This document shows positions 45,333-56,340 of a stretch of DNA of 64,000 nt, one piece after another. Position 1 is the stretch's first letter. Each line of letters starts with the position of its first letter. The DNA is from Proales similis. Its lineage: Eukaryota > Rotifera > Eurotatoria > Ploima > Proalidae. The stretch spans positions 868,001 to 932,000 of the forward strand of contig JAGVRJ010000002.1 in assembly GCA_019059635.1 (NCBI GenBank), in the 5' to 3' direction. The translations under genes and the position numbers were made by a program. The notes below the pieces were generated by a model that did no database searches, was not told the DNA's origin, and saw only the letters and a program-made list of their open reading frames with translations.

Positions 45333-45821
45333 ATGGGTCTAGAATCAAAGATTGTCGAGGACGTGCACAAGGAAAACGAGCCGGGCATTGATCGAGAAAA
45401 GACTTGCCCTCTTTTGCTGCGAGTTTTCTGCAATACAACCGGCCACCACAACAGCCGAATGGAATATGGACGAGGAAATCCGAGCAACGAGCTTCAGATT
45501 TATACTTGGCTGGACGCAACGCTCAAAGAGCTCACCAGACTCATCACTGAGGTCTATCCAAACACAAAAACCAGAGGAACAACTTTCAACTTTGCGGTTG
45601 TTTGGCCCAACCCGCGCTCGCCCGGTTTTCGAATGAAAGAGATCGGCACGACCACAATTGGCACCAAAGGACCAGATGACAATTCGACCTTGCAGTCGAA
45701 GAAGTTCGTCATCGGCGACTATTTGGACGTGGCCATATCTGTGCCTCGACACGCCGGAGGTGGCCGAGACTCACGCGACCATCATCGTGACCGACGTGGC
45801 CGCAATCATGACTACAGATAA
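45333..45821 (+). CDS. SAP18: SAP18, Sin3/ASAP complex subunit
   Basis: A single exon of 162 residues (usual 153). It has the ubiquitin-like SAP18 fold: REKTCPLLLRVFCNTTGHH, the NELQIYTWLDATLKELTRLI helix region, then FAVVWPNPRSPGF and KKFVIGDYLDVAI. A basic Arg/His/Gly tail follows. SAP18 links the Sin3-HDAC complex and the RNPS1-containing ASAP complex in the nucleus. The ATG directly follows TTTTAG (45327-45332), which looks like a splice acceptor, so the 5' UTR is probably spliced. Confidence 0.96.
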   Translation: MGLESKIVEDVHKENEPGIDREKTCPLLLRVFCNTTGHHNSRMEYGRGNPSNELQIYTWLDATLKELTRLITEVYPNTKTRGTTFNFAVVWPNPRSPGFRMKEIGTTTIGTKGPDDNSTLQSKKFVIGDYLDVAISVPRHAGGGRDSRDHHRDRRGRNHDYR

Positions 45822-46217
45822 ACTTGAAATGGCTCAACGAATTAATCTAACAAAGTTTCTACCTCTCTTCAAATCAATCGTCACAAACACCAACTCAATA
45901 AGGTTCTCTCACAGCTTGTTCTGTAAATAAGCCTCGTAAAACGAGGTAACATGCATCAGTTCACAGTTCATCAGCATGAAATAAAAGTTTCCACTTTACT
46001 TGGCCTTGAAAAGACTCTACGACTGGAAAGAAGGCGGTGCTTAGTGCAGTTTAGGGATGCAGGGTGGAGAGATCGGTCCCCGCTTTCGGGCAAGACGCCT
46101 CCTATCGTTCGTCGACCGGTTAAGGTTCAGGACACGCGCGTTTTCTCGAATGCACTTCGGGTCAATTTCGTGGTATTTAAGCGGGTCGGAAAACTGCCGA
46201 CTCCAGCAGAAGCTAAG
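45822..46217. other. Intergenic, SAP18 to secreted repeat protein
   Basis: A 396-bp gap. The downstream reading frame is open here to 45951, but from a non-methionine start and without signal-peptide character, so I treat it as 5' UTR or promoter DNA. Confidence 0.5.
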
Positions 46218-46877
46218 ATGACAAGACACCAATTGAGAATAATTCTGGGCATTTTAATGCTCTTGATTGCTTACATACAAGGCAATCCTCTAAAGCGAGA
46301 ATCAATATCCGAGAGTTTTGAAAACGCTGGAGACGATATCGAACAAGGAGTCCAAGATGCGGCTGAATGGCTAGGCCAAGCAGCGCAAGATACCGGCGAA
46401 TGGATTGAGCAGGCCGTTACTGACACAGGCGAATGGATCGGACAAGCTGCAGATGACACGGGCGATTGGGTTCACGACGGACTTGTTGGCGAAACAACCG
46501 AGCCATCTATTCACAAGAGAAGTACTCATGAAGAAGAGGAGGACGAAGAAGAAGAGGATGAAAATGAAGAAGGAAGTGGACACCATCAAGACGGATCGCA
46601 TCATGGTGGCCATCAATCTTTAAATCCAGGAGAGATCCAGGCTGTGTTCAAAACGGACGTTGATTATTTCGTAAAGATGCTGGAGAAGCTCTTCTCAAGT
46701 ATCAGATTCGTTATTCTACCGTTTGACCCGCACCATTTTAACAACAAGTCGTCAACCCATCATGGACAGAGTGAAACAAAGCAGAAAGAAGGTTTCCTCA
46801 AAGAGCAGAGTAAACTTCTAAAAGACCTTGTGAAAGACCATTCGCAGCAGTCAAAACAGAGTCTACCATCCCAATAA
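46218..46877 (+). CDS. Secreted protein with 11-residue TGEWI repeats and acidic/His-rich core
   Basis: A single exon, 219 residues from the ATG at 46218, chosen because a signal peptide starts there (LRIILGILMLLIAYIQG). Residues about 47-85 hold four tandem 11-residue units of the form (T)GEWI.QA..D, with Trp at a fixed place. A long Glu/Asp run, a His/Gly-rich patch and a Lys/Gln/Ser tail follow. Dibasic KR sites before the repeat region and before the acidic run could be processed. I recognise no family. The 11-mer period recalls LEA group 3 or apolipoprotein-type amphipathic helices, but the residues differ, so this is only a resemblance of period. Confidence 0.75.
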   Translation: MTRHQLRIILGILMLLIAYIQGNPLKRESISESFENAGDDIEQGVQDAAEWLGQAAQDTGEWIEQAVTDTGEWIGQAADDTGDWVHDGLVGETTEPSIHKRSTHEEEEDEEEEDENEEGSGHHQDGSHHGGHQSLNPGEIQAVFKTDVDYFVKMLEKLFSSIRFVILPFDPHHFNNKSSTHHGQSETKQKEGFLKEQSKLLKDLVKDHSQQSKQSLPSQ

Positions 46878-47109
46878 GGGCGTTGCAGCCTCAAACTATT
46901 GATGATTTCATGACTTGAAAGACCCACCAAACGTTTCATGAATAACTCAGATTACTAAACACTTGCCTTCGATGTAAACTAAATGTCAAAAATGTAAAAT
47001 AACACGGTCGGCATAAAAATCAGCCTAAATAAACACTTAACTTATCACTATTATTATCGCTATCTCAAAGTGTAAAAGAGCAAAGCTAGCTGGGCGGGAA
47101 GTTGAAAGC

Positions 47110-49116
47110 TTAAAAACGAGGCTTAATCAAGACTTTGATGGCTTCTTTGGGCCTAAGCAATCCGGCGTCACTCAATTCAAGTTTGTCCTTCACGTTCAAG
47201 ACGAGTGAGGCTTTTAGTCTAGTAATGAATTGGAAAAATTTGATTACCGGGGTCTCAGGAGCGCAAGCGAACATGTATTTCGACAAGATGTTGGTGATAA
47301 GCAGCTTGATTTCAAGAAGAGCGAATCGCATTCCGATGCAGCTTCTTGGGCCTGCTCCAAAAGGAAGGTAAGCACCGCTGGGAATATTGCGCTTATTTTC
47401 TGCACTGAAGCGCTCAGGCCTGAACTCGTGTGGTTCTGGATAGATGGTCGGATCGTGGTGCACCGCCCATATCATTGTGGTCACGATTTGGCCTTTGGGT
47501 ATCTTGATGTTGCCGTAGGTGTAGTCTCGGTTGCAAAGACGGTCTGTTCTCACAGCAGCAGGATACATGCGAAGCGTCTCGTCGATTACAGTGTCCAAAA
47601 ATGGCATATCACTGACGGCCTCGTATGTGACTCCGCCGTATTTCTCGATCGTTCGATCGACCTCCTCGCACAGCTGCTGCTGGTATTTGGGATTTTTGGC
47701 TAGGTTGTAGGTTAGAAAGCACAAGGTGGTGGCAGTTGTCTCGTAACCGGCAATCATAAAGAAAAGCGCCTGGGAAATTATTTCGCTATTTGTCAGAGTC
47801 TTTTTGACTCTCTGTCCGTCGCTCTCTTCTCTCTCGTTTGGATTCTTGCGATGGTCGACCATGATTTGAATGTAGTCATCCCTTCTCTGTTTACATATAT
47901 TGAAAATAAAAACAAATTTCCATGAGGAAAAGAAATTTCAAAAATACCTCCAGCTCGTCAACGCGGCGCTGAACAATGCTCTCCGAGACTTGTTGCAAAA
48001 AGTTCAGTGATTTGCGCGGAAATAGCGAAATGATGTTTCTTTTGATTAGAAACGCCGCGATTTTGGGCATAAAGACTAAATGCAAAGGTCTAAATCGGAA
48101 CCTTGAAATGCTCAGAATTTAAGCTGCTTACATATGAGGAAGAAAGCAAACTGGGCGCTATTCAATTGATTGAAAATGTCTTGAAGATTGGTCAAGAACT
48201 CGTTGTTAGGATCGTTGATCGAGTCCACGTCGATTCCAAAACAGCATGAAGTGATCACGTCAAGAGTGAAGCTTCCGTAGTAGCTACAGTCAATAGTCAA
48301 TTAAGTCTAGAAACTGATAATTCACAGTCTTTTTCAAATCCATGTGCCTACGTTTTTGTGTCAAGGACACCGTTGCCTTTGATCAGCTTATCCAAATAGC
48401 TCATGAAATTGTTCGTGCACGAGTCAATGCATTTGGTCATCTTAATATTCGAATGGAGTATGCGAGCGCATCGTTCGAGTCAGGCAAATGCGATTACCAT
48501 TTTGAGCTTGCCGCTCGTGAATGTGGTTGATATTATAGAGCGCACATTCTTCCACTCTTCGTCTTTCAGAACGCTCAAGAACCTGTTCAAAGGCTCAAAG
48601 TTGTTGGTTTCAAAAAACTTGAGTATTTCAGCAATTAATCTCATTTTGAACCAGTTTGAACTATTCAAGTACATTAACGTACCCTATGATTGTTGAAATA
48701 GGCGAAATCTTTAATCATCACTGCTTTGATTAGGTCCGGATCAGCGATCAATAGATTTGGCACGCTTCCTTCAAAGGAACCAACCACTGTTCCGTACTCT
48801 TTGACCATGTCTTCATCAAAACCGGTCAATCCCTTTCTGATCATTTGGCCTAAATTTCCAGTCAAAGGCAACGGCGTCGGGCCTTTAATCCCAAGTCTTT
48901 TGAAGTAGCTCCTCATCGCGAAGTATTCTTTCACTCTTTTGAATGCTTCAGCAAATCGTCAAAAGCTCATATCGCTCACACTTCTTACTTGTTCAGAGTG
49001 TAGAGCACCACAACTGTGCTAGACAAGATAATCACAGTTCGCCGTTTGTCTTTTAATAGATATTCCTCAGCCAGCTCCGTTAGCTGGTCTCGGATAGTTT
49101 GCAACGATAGGTCCAT
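47110..49116 (-). CDS. Cytochrome P450, CYP3-like, copy B
   Basis: Eight exons: 49116-48989, 48935-48683, 48617-48498, 48440-48352, 48283-48132, 48075-47948, 47886-47248 and 47187-47110, giving 528 residues. A signal anchor (TVIILSSTVVVLYTL) is followed by a CYP3-type catalytic domain with AGYETTA, ETLR, FRPERFSAENK and haem-binding FGAGPRSCIG. Exons 2-6 and 8 have exactly the same lengths as in copy A (253, 120, 89, 152, 128, 78 bp). The last intron is 60 bp and, being in frame with no stop, could also be retained. Function as in copy A; the substrate is unknown. Confidence 0.94.
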
Positions 49117-49942
49117 TTTCTCCTTTTAGCCTTGTATTGATGGCTCTAGCTTACTTTAGTTCGAGTTCTCGAGTTGCGGGAAATTATTCACAAATCGGAT
49201 TAGAAATATGATGTGTAGAGATATGAAATTATGCTTTTATTAACTGGCGTCTATTTATCGGTTCAAGCTTGCGCATTACATATGCTGAAGAGAACTTAGT
49301 CGGCAGAGACTTTATACCTGGCCAAAGTGAGTAGAATGGCGAAATATTACACTCATGTCCCATTCGCTTAACGGTGAAATATTACATCTTCAAGTCGGGT
49401 TTTGAGTACATATGATGCAATATTATGCAAGCTCTGAGGCTAGGATCGAGAGAGATAGAAGCTTTTAGAAAAGAGGACTTTATTCAAGATGAAATATTTT
49501 AAAAAGATGAAAAGGAAGACGCGTTGAGGGTCTGCCTTAAAATAAAAACGTTTAAAACAACTTGGGCAAAATAGCGGGGTAATAAAACTAATTTCAGAAT
49601 CTGAGTATTTTAAATTTCAATTTAACTCGACGAGGAATAGAGCAGGAAGCAGAGAGCAGCGGAATTAGCCAGGCCTGATAATTAAACATTCTTAAAGTTT
49701 AATGAATCGCAAACAAAAAACAAGTGCAAACATGAATTTGGTCTTATCGTAGTTGGCTTGTTGTGCATAGTTTGTGCAAGTCTATTTATCATTCAAAGCC
49801 GCTTGTTCTAATTAGAATTCGGCCTGACTTCCTCCTATGCTCTGTGTGGTATGCACTGGCACGGCTTCGAGCCTGCAGCAAACTTCTTCACTCGCATCCA
49901 ATTTCACTTTACTCGGTCAATAAAAGCTCGCCTGAAATTAAT
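49117..49942. other. Divergent intergenic region, P450 B and unknown Ser-rich gene
   Basis: An AT-rich 826-bp gap. The frame of the next gene is open upstream of its ATG, but only from a GTG. No RNA gene, repeat or mobile element was recognised. Confidence 0.5.
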
Positions 49943-51118
49943 ATGCTCGTCACTCGAAATTTATTTATCGGACCGCTCCCTATCGAAAAGAACAACACCA
50001 GGGAAAAGCACAAGACAATGGAGCAGACTGCAATCTCGCTTACTGCCTGTTTGTTGGACTCGCACTCTACGAACGGCACAGGATCTTGGAGAATGTTCAA
50101 GTCAGGCGCCGTGTTATACCGTAACAAATTGAAAACGCCTGCGAGTCCGAGATCGGCGAACATTGACTTGAGCGAAACAGTTTGGATCGATCTACCGCCA
50201 CAATCGACTCAAGTAGAGCTTATGTGTAAGCTGATGATTATATTGCAGGGAAAACTCAGCCAAACGGTGGGCGCTCCTCGTCTAGTCCAGGACAGGTGCG
50301 TCCAGTTCGATGCAGGGACAGAATTCTCTCTCCAAACTAAAAACTCTTCCGGAATCAAGTCGAGTAGTTGTGATGAAATATCGACTGAGTCTGCCTCAGC
50401 TGAATCCAGCTCTAGAACTGAATCAGCGAATACTATTGAGGGAAGCCGATATTCAATATACGGCACTTGCATCAACTTTACATCAAACGCGTCAAGCAGA
50501 CTAAGTCAGAGCCACGATGACTTATCCTTAAGGCTTAACAGCAGCCTCAACTATGACCGCTTTTTACTCACGTCAAGCAACTGCGATCTCGACAACTATT
50601 TCAACTTTCAGAAGCACAAGAACATCGACTACGCCTCGGTGCCTTACTACCAGTGCCGATCGAATTGCAGAAATTTAAGTGAAAAATATACGTGCACGAG
50701 CAGTGTAGCAGAATGCGACAAATCCACGTCAACTGGCGACCTTCTGGGCGGATTTATTGTTGGCTACTTCTCCAAAAGCCAACTAGCCTCATCCCAAAGT
50801 CTTTACCAAGTGAGGTCTACCTTAATGAACTCGATGGCTAGCATTCGTCAGCCACAGCCGGTAAGAAAGGCTTCGGCTAGCGTATGCACTCAATCTGAAT
50901 CGAGAGCTGACTCGGAAACAAAAACTGATTGCCATTGTCAGAGCTCAGGCAGCTGGCAAGCGGCATTTTTGACTAATTCTCGAGCTAAATTACAAAAGAC
51001 CTACGAATGGAACTCGTATAAGAACTACGTGCGAAGTAGATCTTCGTCGGCCGGATTCGGCTCTTTTAAAAATCGCCAAAGAACCATGTCTCCCGCGAAA
51101 ATAATAAACGACGCTTGA
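49943..51118 (+). CDS. Unknown Ser-rich protein
   Basis: A single exon. I take the first in-frame ATG (49943), giving 391 residues; the ATG at 50018 is an alternative. The sequence is rich in Ser, Asn, Cys and Tyr and carries low-complexity stretches (SASAESSSRTES). It has a CDCH-like Cys cluster (KTDCHCQSSGSW) and a basic C-terminus with an SRSSSAGFG motif. No signal peptide, membrane segment or known domain is seen. The long uninterrupted frame and the AATAAA near 51153 support a real gene. It converges with TAF5L across 201 bp. Confidence 0.65.
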   Translation: MLVTRNLFIGPLPIEKNNTREKHKTMEQTAISLTACLLDSHSTNGTGSWRMFKSGAVLYRNKLKTPASPRSANIDLSETVWIDLPPQSTQVELMCKLMIILQGKLSQTVGAPRLVQDRCVQFDAGTEFSLQTKNSSGIKSSSCDEISTESASAESSSRTESANTIEGSRYSIYGTCINFTSNASSRLSQSHDDLSLRLNSSLNYDRFLLTSSNCDLDNYFNFQKHKNIDYASVPYYQCRSNCRNLSEKYTCTSSVAECDKSTSTGDLLGGFIVGYFSKSQLASSQSLYQVRSTLMNSMASIRQPQPVRKASASVCTQSESRADSETKTDCHCQSSGSWQAAFLTNSRAKLQKTYEWNSYKNYVRSRSSSAGFGSFKNRQRTMSPAKIINDA

Positions 51119-51319
51119 ATATATCACTGTCTAATAGTCAAACGCTTGAGCAAAAATAAACGATTAATAAGAAAAAAAAAGAGTTGGTTTGATTGAGGCA
51201 ATGAGAGACGTCATTTGATCGTCTATTCTCTTTTTTATTAAATTAAAGGCCAAAGTTTCTAATTTTGCGAGCCTTTTGTGGCTTTAAGTCTTTGATACGA
51301 ATCTAGGTTTCGCTCATAG

Positions 51320-53269
51320 TCAAAGCTCTTGGCAAATTAATTGAGATCCCTGCTTCCTGACCGCCCCGCTGAGGTAGAAAACGTTGCGGGAATCACATTG
51401 AACTGAATAAATTGGACAAGCAAGTTCAAGAGACTTGACGAGATCGGTGCATTCTATCTTGGGCGGGCTCGTAGCCAATTCATGAAGTTTTATGCCTCGT
51501 GAGTGAAAGTCCCAGAGCTTGGCAGTTCGATCCAGGCCAGAACTGCATAACAGTTCGCTGTGATTATCAAACGTCAGCCCGTGAACTATGTCGCTGTGAG
51601 CTCGATACTCTTTGAACAGTGAGCCAGTTCTGAGGTCCCAGATTTTTACTTTCCGGTCTTCGCCAGCCGACGCTAAATAGAGACCGTCCGGCGAGAACGC
51701 CAAGCTATACACTCTACCTCGATGGTTTGAAAAGAGGCGAACAAATTCGCCACTTTGAACTGACCACAGACGGATAGTCATGTCACTCGAGCCTGTAGCC
51801 AAGTAGGAGCCATTCGGATGAAAGCGAACGCAGTTAACATCAGCCTGGTGACCACTGTACACTCTCAACGGATAGGTTCTTTCGAACGACCACAGTCTAG
51901 CTGTTGTGTCCATGCTGGCCGACGCGAACAAGTTTAAACTCGTGAATGGCTCCACATCCCAAACGGGATAAATGTGACCCGAATAGCGACATCTCGGTGT
52001 TATTGGCTGCCTCTTTCTATCGTTTGTGTCGGCATTTTTCCAGCACCAAACGAATATCTCAGAGTCGTCACCGCAAGACAAGAGATTCTTAGAATCAGAA
52101 GTGAACTTTGCCTTGAATACTGCCCCTGAATGTGCGCCTGATAGCTCGTTGACATGCTCTAATCTATCGATAGCTTCAAACTGCTTCGGGTAGAGTTCAC
52201 TCAAATAAATTTTGCTATTCTCGGTGCACGAAGCGAGTAACTGTCCATCAGGTGACATACTTGTAGAAGTGATTTCGCACCTTGAGTCAGGAAATGTGAC
52301 CAAAACCATTCCGTTGAGCTGCGCGCTTTGCTGACGCAGGCGATGGGCGCACTCTCTGAACCCCATGAGCAGGCCAGCCGTGGAGTCCTCTTGGCACTCG
52401 ATCGCATTTGATGGCTGGTCTGTGGAAGACTCGACTTCGCTTACCCATCGCTCAACGTCTGGCAGATTCACATGAACATGTAAGCTCAACAGCCTCAGGA
52501 TCAAATAGGCTTTTTCCTGTTGAATGAATTTCAGCATTTGCTTCCATGCCGACTCTGAGCATTTGAACGAGAATTTGTTTTCAGCCCAGTTCTAGGTGGA
52601 ACAGCATTAGTAAATGTGTCTAACTCTCATCAAGTCAACAAGCTCGATTGCCTACCTTCAAGTTCGGGCACTCGTTTAGATCCTTGCAATCTTGAAGAAA
52701 TTTCACCTCTTCACAAAGACCGGTGTATTTGGCACTCGGATTCCAGACCCTTTGACAAACTCATTTACACAAAAAGACTCATCCGAAAAAGGCCACTGAA
52801 GCTGTATACCCGAGCATCTTGTTCGCTGGGAATCCTGCAGCCAACAGATCGATTGAAGCGTAGAGGAAAAACGGCTCGACAAGTCTCTGAAATTCAAGCC
52901 CCTGAGCAGAATCGGAGAACAATTTAAAACTAGCAGATTTAAAAGAAGAACATTTAGCAGAGAACTGGGACCAGAGTCAGCGGTGTTACCATTTCAACTG
53001 GGCAATGTAGGCGGCCTCGTCAATCGGCTGGTTTAAAGAATGCGAAAGATAATGATTGATGGATGATTCGATTAGGGACAGATCGCCGAGTGCATGCACA
53101 TTTGAATTCATCTGGTCAGTTAGACTATCGCCTTTGTTGATTCTTTCAATTAAAAACGAAATAGAGAGAAGCAAGGAGCTGGAAAGTGACCGCAAATACT
53201 TTGAATGTTGCGCTTGAGCAAATAGTTTTTTATCGAGTTTCTAATCTCTTCTTGTTTGATACGTTTCAT
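51320..53269 (-). CDS. TAF5L: TAF5-like protein of the SAGA/PCAF complex
   Basis: Five exons: 53269-53200, 53131-52990, 52929-52810, 52749-52656 and 52591-51320, giving 565 residues (usual 589). The N-terminus (MKRIKQEEIRNSIKNYLLKR) and the NTD2 helical part (FFLYASIDLL.., NWAENKFSFK) match TAF5L rather than TAF5. Six WD40 repeats fill the C-terminal half; the strongest are SGHIYPVWDVEPF..FASAS, FERTYPLRVYSGHQADVNCV and NHRGRVYSLAFSPDGLYLAS. TAF5L is a core scaffold of the SAGA histone acetyltransferase. The intron between exons 1 and 2 (68 bp) was chosen because only that acceptor keeps the frame. Confidence 0.93.
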
Positions 53270-53557
53270 GGCGCACAATCACATCACAGCCGAAGCGTTT
53301 GCTCTAGATGCGCACAAGAATTTTGTCGTTTGATTTGGTGTCAAAAGTCAAAATGAGAAACAACTCTCAAAAAGCTAGAACCCGTCACAGGGATAATGTT
53401 CAACGTCGAATGGGCAACGAGACGCAAACTGTTTTGTTGTGGTTGATGTCTTTATTCAAACCTAATCAGTCAAAGCGGCTCTAGCTCGAGCCATTTTTGT
53501 TGTTGGGCGACCAGAATAGGTAACGAGTTCGGGCGTCGACGGTTTTTCTAATCAAAT

Positions 53558-54278
53558 TTAGATTTCGTAGTGCTTCTCTCCTTCCTTGAGGTTTCTCGGG
53601 TATTGCTTGGGTGCCTTTTAAAGCAAATAAAAGCCTTTGCCCGATGGCAGAGCTGCTCAGCTTTCAACTTACAATCGGAACAACAAGTTTCTTGTCGTGC
53701 AGCAAATAAGCCAGAGAGAAGAATATTCCACCGCCGAGGAAAAAGTAAAAAGCGATCCAGAATGAACCGGGGTCAGTCTCGCGCAAGGTGGCCTTGTCAG
53801 CGGTCAGCTGTTCTTGGTAGACATGAATCTATTCGAAATAAACAAGGTCAGCTTTCTGCCAAACGCCAAAAGAAAAGTAAAGATTGCGTACAGGATCGCC
53901 GAAATCCCTCTTCAAATATGGATCGTCGTAGTCTTTCCAATCTGATTTCATGTCGGTCGAAACTGCTCCCAGATCGGGGTAATCACCAAAGCCCATGCCA
54001 TCGTCTGGGTACGGCTTGTAGTCCTCTGGCCTTTAAAGCACAAGCACATTCAAGCTTTTGATAAATAAATTCCAGGCCAGAATTTAATTGTACCTCATGT
54101 TGTATTTACGAGCGGCAGCAATTCTCTCCTCTTCGGTTTTAGGATAAGGGCCAGGCTTAAAGTCTTTGGCAAAACCGCCTTGCAGCGCTTGACTGGTGGC
54201 GATGCTCCTGTTTAAGAGCGACGAAGCGCATTTCACTCGACAGAGTCTGGCTGCTCCGATTCTCACCAAACTATTCAT
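53558..54278 (-). CDS. NDUFB8: NADH dehydrogenase (complex I) subunit NDUFB8
   Basis: Exons 54278-54094, 54030-53892, 53828-53673 and 53614-53558 give 178 residues (usual 186). This is an accessory subunit of the complex I membrane arm in the mitochondrial inner membrane. The presequence-like N-terminus (Arg/Ala/Ser/Leu) is followed by PGPYPKTEEERIAAARKYNM, YKPYPDDGMGFGDYP, one membrane helix (FWIAFYFFLGGGIFFSLAYL), PKQYPRNL and the terminal HYEI typical of the family. An acceptor-like TTTAG at 54288 lies shortly before the ATG. Confidence 0.95.
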
Positions 54279-54421
54279 CTTGCTTGTCTAAATGTGGGAA
54301 TCGACAATTTCTGGTTAGAATTCTGAAAGGCACAAGCTACTTGCTTGATTATGTGAATTAAAGACCCAACTCTTTCTTGCTCTTGCATGCATTTCGGCTT
54401 GCATTGGCGCGAACTGCACTT

Positions 54422-54720
54422 ATGTCAAGTTCATTTTGTATTCGAGCAAAAGGTGCCTGGCTAAAAAGCCCTCCTTAAGGACCAAGCTTTCATTTCAATA
54501 TTAAAAATTAATTCTTCCTCCTTAATTGTCATTCGAAACCTTCTTAAAGTCTCAGGCTCACTTTTCTTCAGCCTCCAAAGACCCAGTTAATTTCAATTCC
54601 CGTTTCAAGCCGATTAAACTGGTGAATAAAGCCCAAGAAAAGAAACCGAAGAAAAATTGTTGGCCAAAAAATAAGAGAAAGGGATACAAGAAAAGTGGAT
54701 TTGGCCATTCTTATGATTAA
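54422..54720 (+). CDS. Possible small basic protein
   Basis: A tentative two-exon model (54422-54452 and 54572-54720, 119-bp intron) gives 59 residues, ending GYKKSGFGHSYD. The second exon is strongly basic (NKAQEKKPKKNCWPKNKRKG) and is preceded by a good pyrimidine tract plus CAG. No family is recognised and the first exon is uncertain. It is divergent from NDUFB8 and upstream of RACK1. It could be a real small nuclear or ribosome-associated protein, or a chance frame. Confidence 0.3.
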
Positions 54721-54971
54721 CGGCTTTCACCTGGTCGGCAAACTTGGTCAAAAAGTTTGCCTCAAAAATTCAAGTTCGAATGTATACTTAAATTTTGAAC
54801 GAAAAACTCGCGTAAATCTGCAGACCTCGGCAAAGTCGAGTACGGCATATATAACAACTATATGCGAGCACTGAACGAGCAACGATATTCGCACATCGGC
54901 TCGCACAATTCGAAGCTAAATTGCTCGGACCTGTTTACTAAATCTGTTTTAATCAAGCGGAATAGATAAGT

Positions 54972-56201
54972 ATGAGCAGCATCAGCAACGAGCAGCTGAC
55001 CCTCAAAGGTACTCTCGAAGGCCACAATGGATGGGTCACCCAAATCGCCACCAACCACAACTTTCCCAACATGATCCTGTCCGCTTCGAGAGGTTGGCCG
55101 CACACATTTTAGAAAATTAAAACGCGATCAAACGTTCTCATTTCAATTTTACTTCTACTCGTACTCAGATAAGAGCCTGATCGTGTGGAAGCTGAACAAG
55201 GATGAGAACTCGTGCGGCGTGCCATACAAGGCTCTCAAAGGCCACAGCCATTTCGTCTCCGATGCTGTCATCTCATCTGACGGCCAGTTCTGCTTGTCTG
55301 GTTCATGGGACGGCACTCTTCGCCTCTGGGATTTGACTCAGTAAGTTACGATTGTCGACTGCCCTGAGCGGGAAACCTACAAGCTTTTCAAACTTTTCAG
55401 GGGCAAGACTACCCGAAAGTTCAATGACCACAAGAAGGATGTGCTCAGTGTTGCCTTCTCTGCCGATAACCGTCAGATTGTGTCGGGCTCACGAGACCGT
55501 TCGATCAAGCTCTGGAACACCCTTGGACAGTGCAAGTACACCATTACTGTAAGAAGCGGTCAACATGCACCTTTGCCATTTGAAACTTGCTTCATTCAAT
55601 TATTCTGTTCTCAGGAGGATGCTCACAACGATTGGGTGTCGTGCGTGCGATTCTCGCCGAACGTTGCCAACCCGATCATTGTGTCAAGCGGCTGGGACAA
55701 GACCGTCAAGGTATGGAACCTTGCCAACTGCAAGCTCAAGGCCAACCACTATGGCCACAATGGCTACTTGAACACCGTGACCGTTTCTCCTGATGGCTCT
55801 CTGTGCGCCTCGGGTGGCAAAGACGGCCAGGCCATGCTCTGGGACTTGAACGATAACAAGCACTTGTACACTTTGGACGGCGGCGATACCATCAACGCTC
55901 TCTGCTTCTCGCCGAACCGATACTGGCTCTGCGCTGCCACTGGCAACTCGATCAAGATTTGGGTTCGTTTCGAATTTTATTTTTATTCTCCTCCGCTTTG
56001 GTAAGGCAAATTAAATTTGAATGCAATTAGGACTTGGAGCACAAGATGATTGTCGACGAGCTCAAGGCCGAGGTCACCAAGCCCAAAGAGCACTTTGTTC
56101 CGCAGTGCGTCTCGCTCGCCTGGTCTGCTGATGGCCAAACGCTCTACTCTGGCTACACTGACAATGTCATCCGCGTCTGGCAAGTCACCATGGCGAGATA
56201 G
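54972..56201 (+). CDS. RACK1: RACK1, ribosome-bound WD40 scaffold
   Basis: Exons 54972-55092, 55169-55340, 55401-55548, 55615-55962 and 56031-56201 give 319 residues, the family length. It forms a seven-bladed propeller on the 40S subunit and docks protein kinase C. Characteristic stretches: [109 protein letters not shown] and [21 protein letters not shown] at about 56234. The introns (60-76 bp) are too short and lack C/D or H/ACA boxes, so they do not appear to host the snoRNAs seen in vertebrate RACK1. Confidence 0.98.
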
Positions 56202-56340
56202 ATGAGCAAGAGTTGGTTAATGCGAAATTTGCTCGAATAAAATAAGCCGAAAAAAAACCACAATATCCAAGACGGTTTTGTTTATTGCGTTTGAAAATTT
56301 GCTCATGTTGAAAAGAGAAGAGAAAACCTAAAACAATTAG

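Noticed and set aside
45951-46217. N-terminal extension of the secreted repeat protein
   Set aside because: The frame is open upstream but starts at a non-ATG codon and would bury the signal peptide; the ATG at 46218 is the natural start.
46218-46877. Call as an LEA desiccation protein
   Set aside because: Only the 11-residue period agrees. The repeats contain Trp and Gly and the protein is secreted and acidic, unlike LEA group 3.
55093-56030. snoRNAs in RACK1 introns
   Set aside because: I looked for C/D and H/ACA boxes because vertebrate RACK1 hosts snoRNAs. The introns are only 60-76 bp and show no box pairs.
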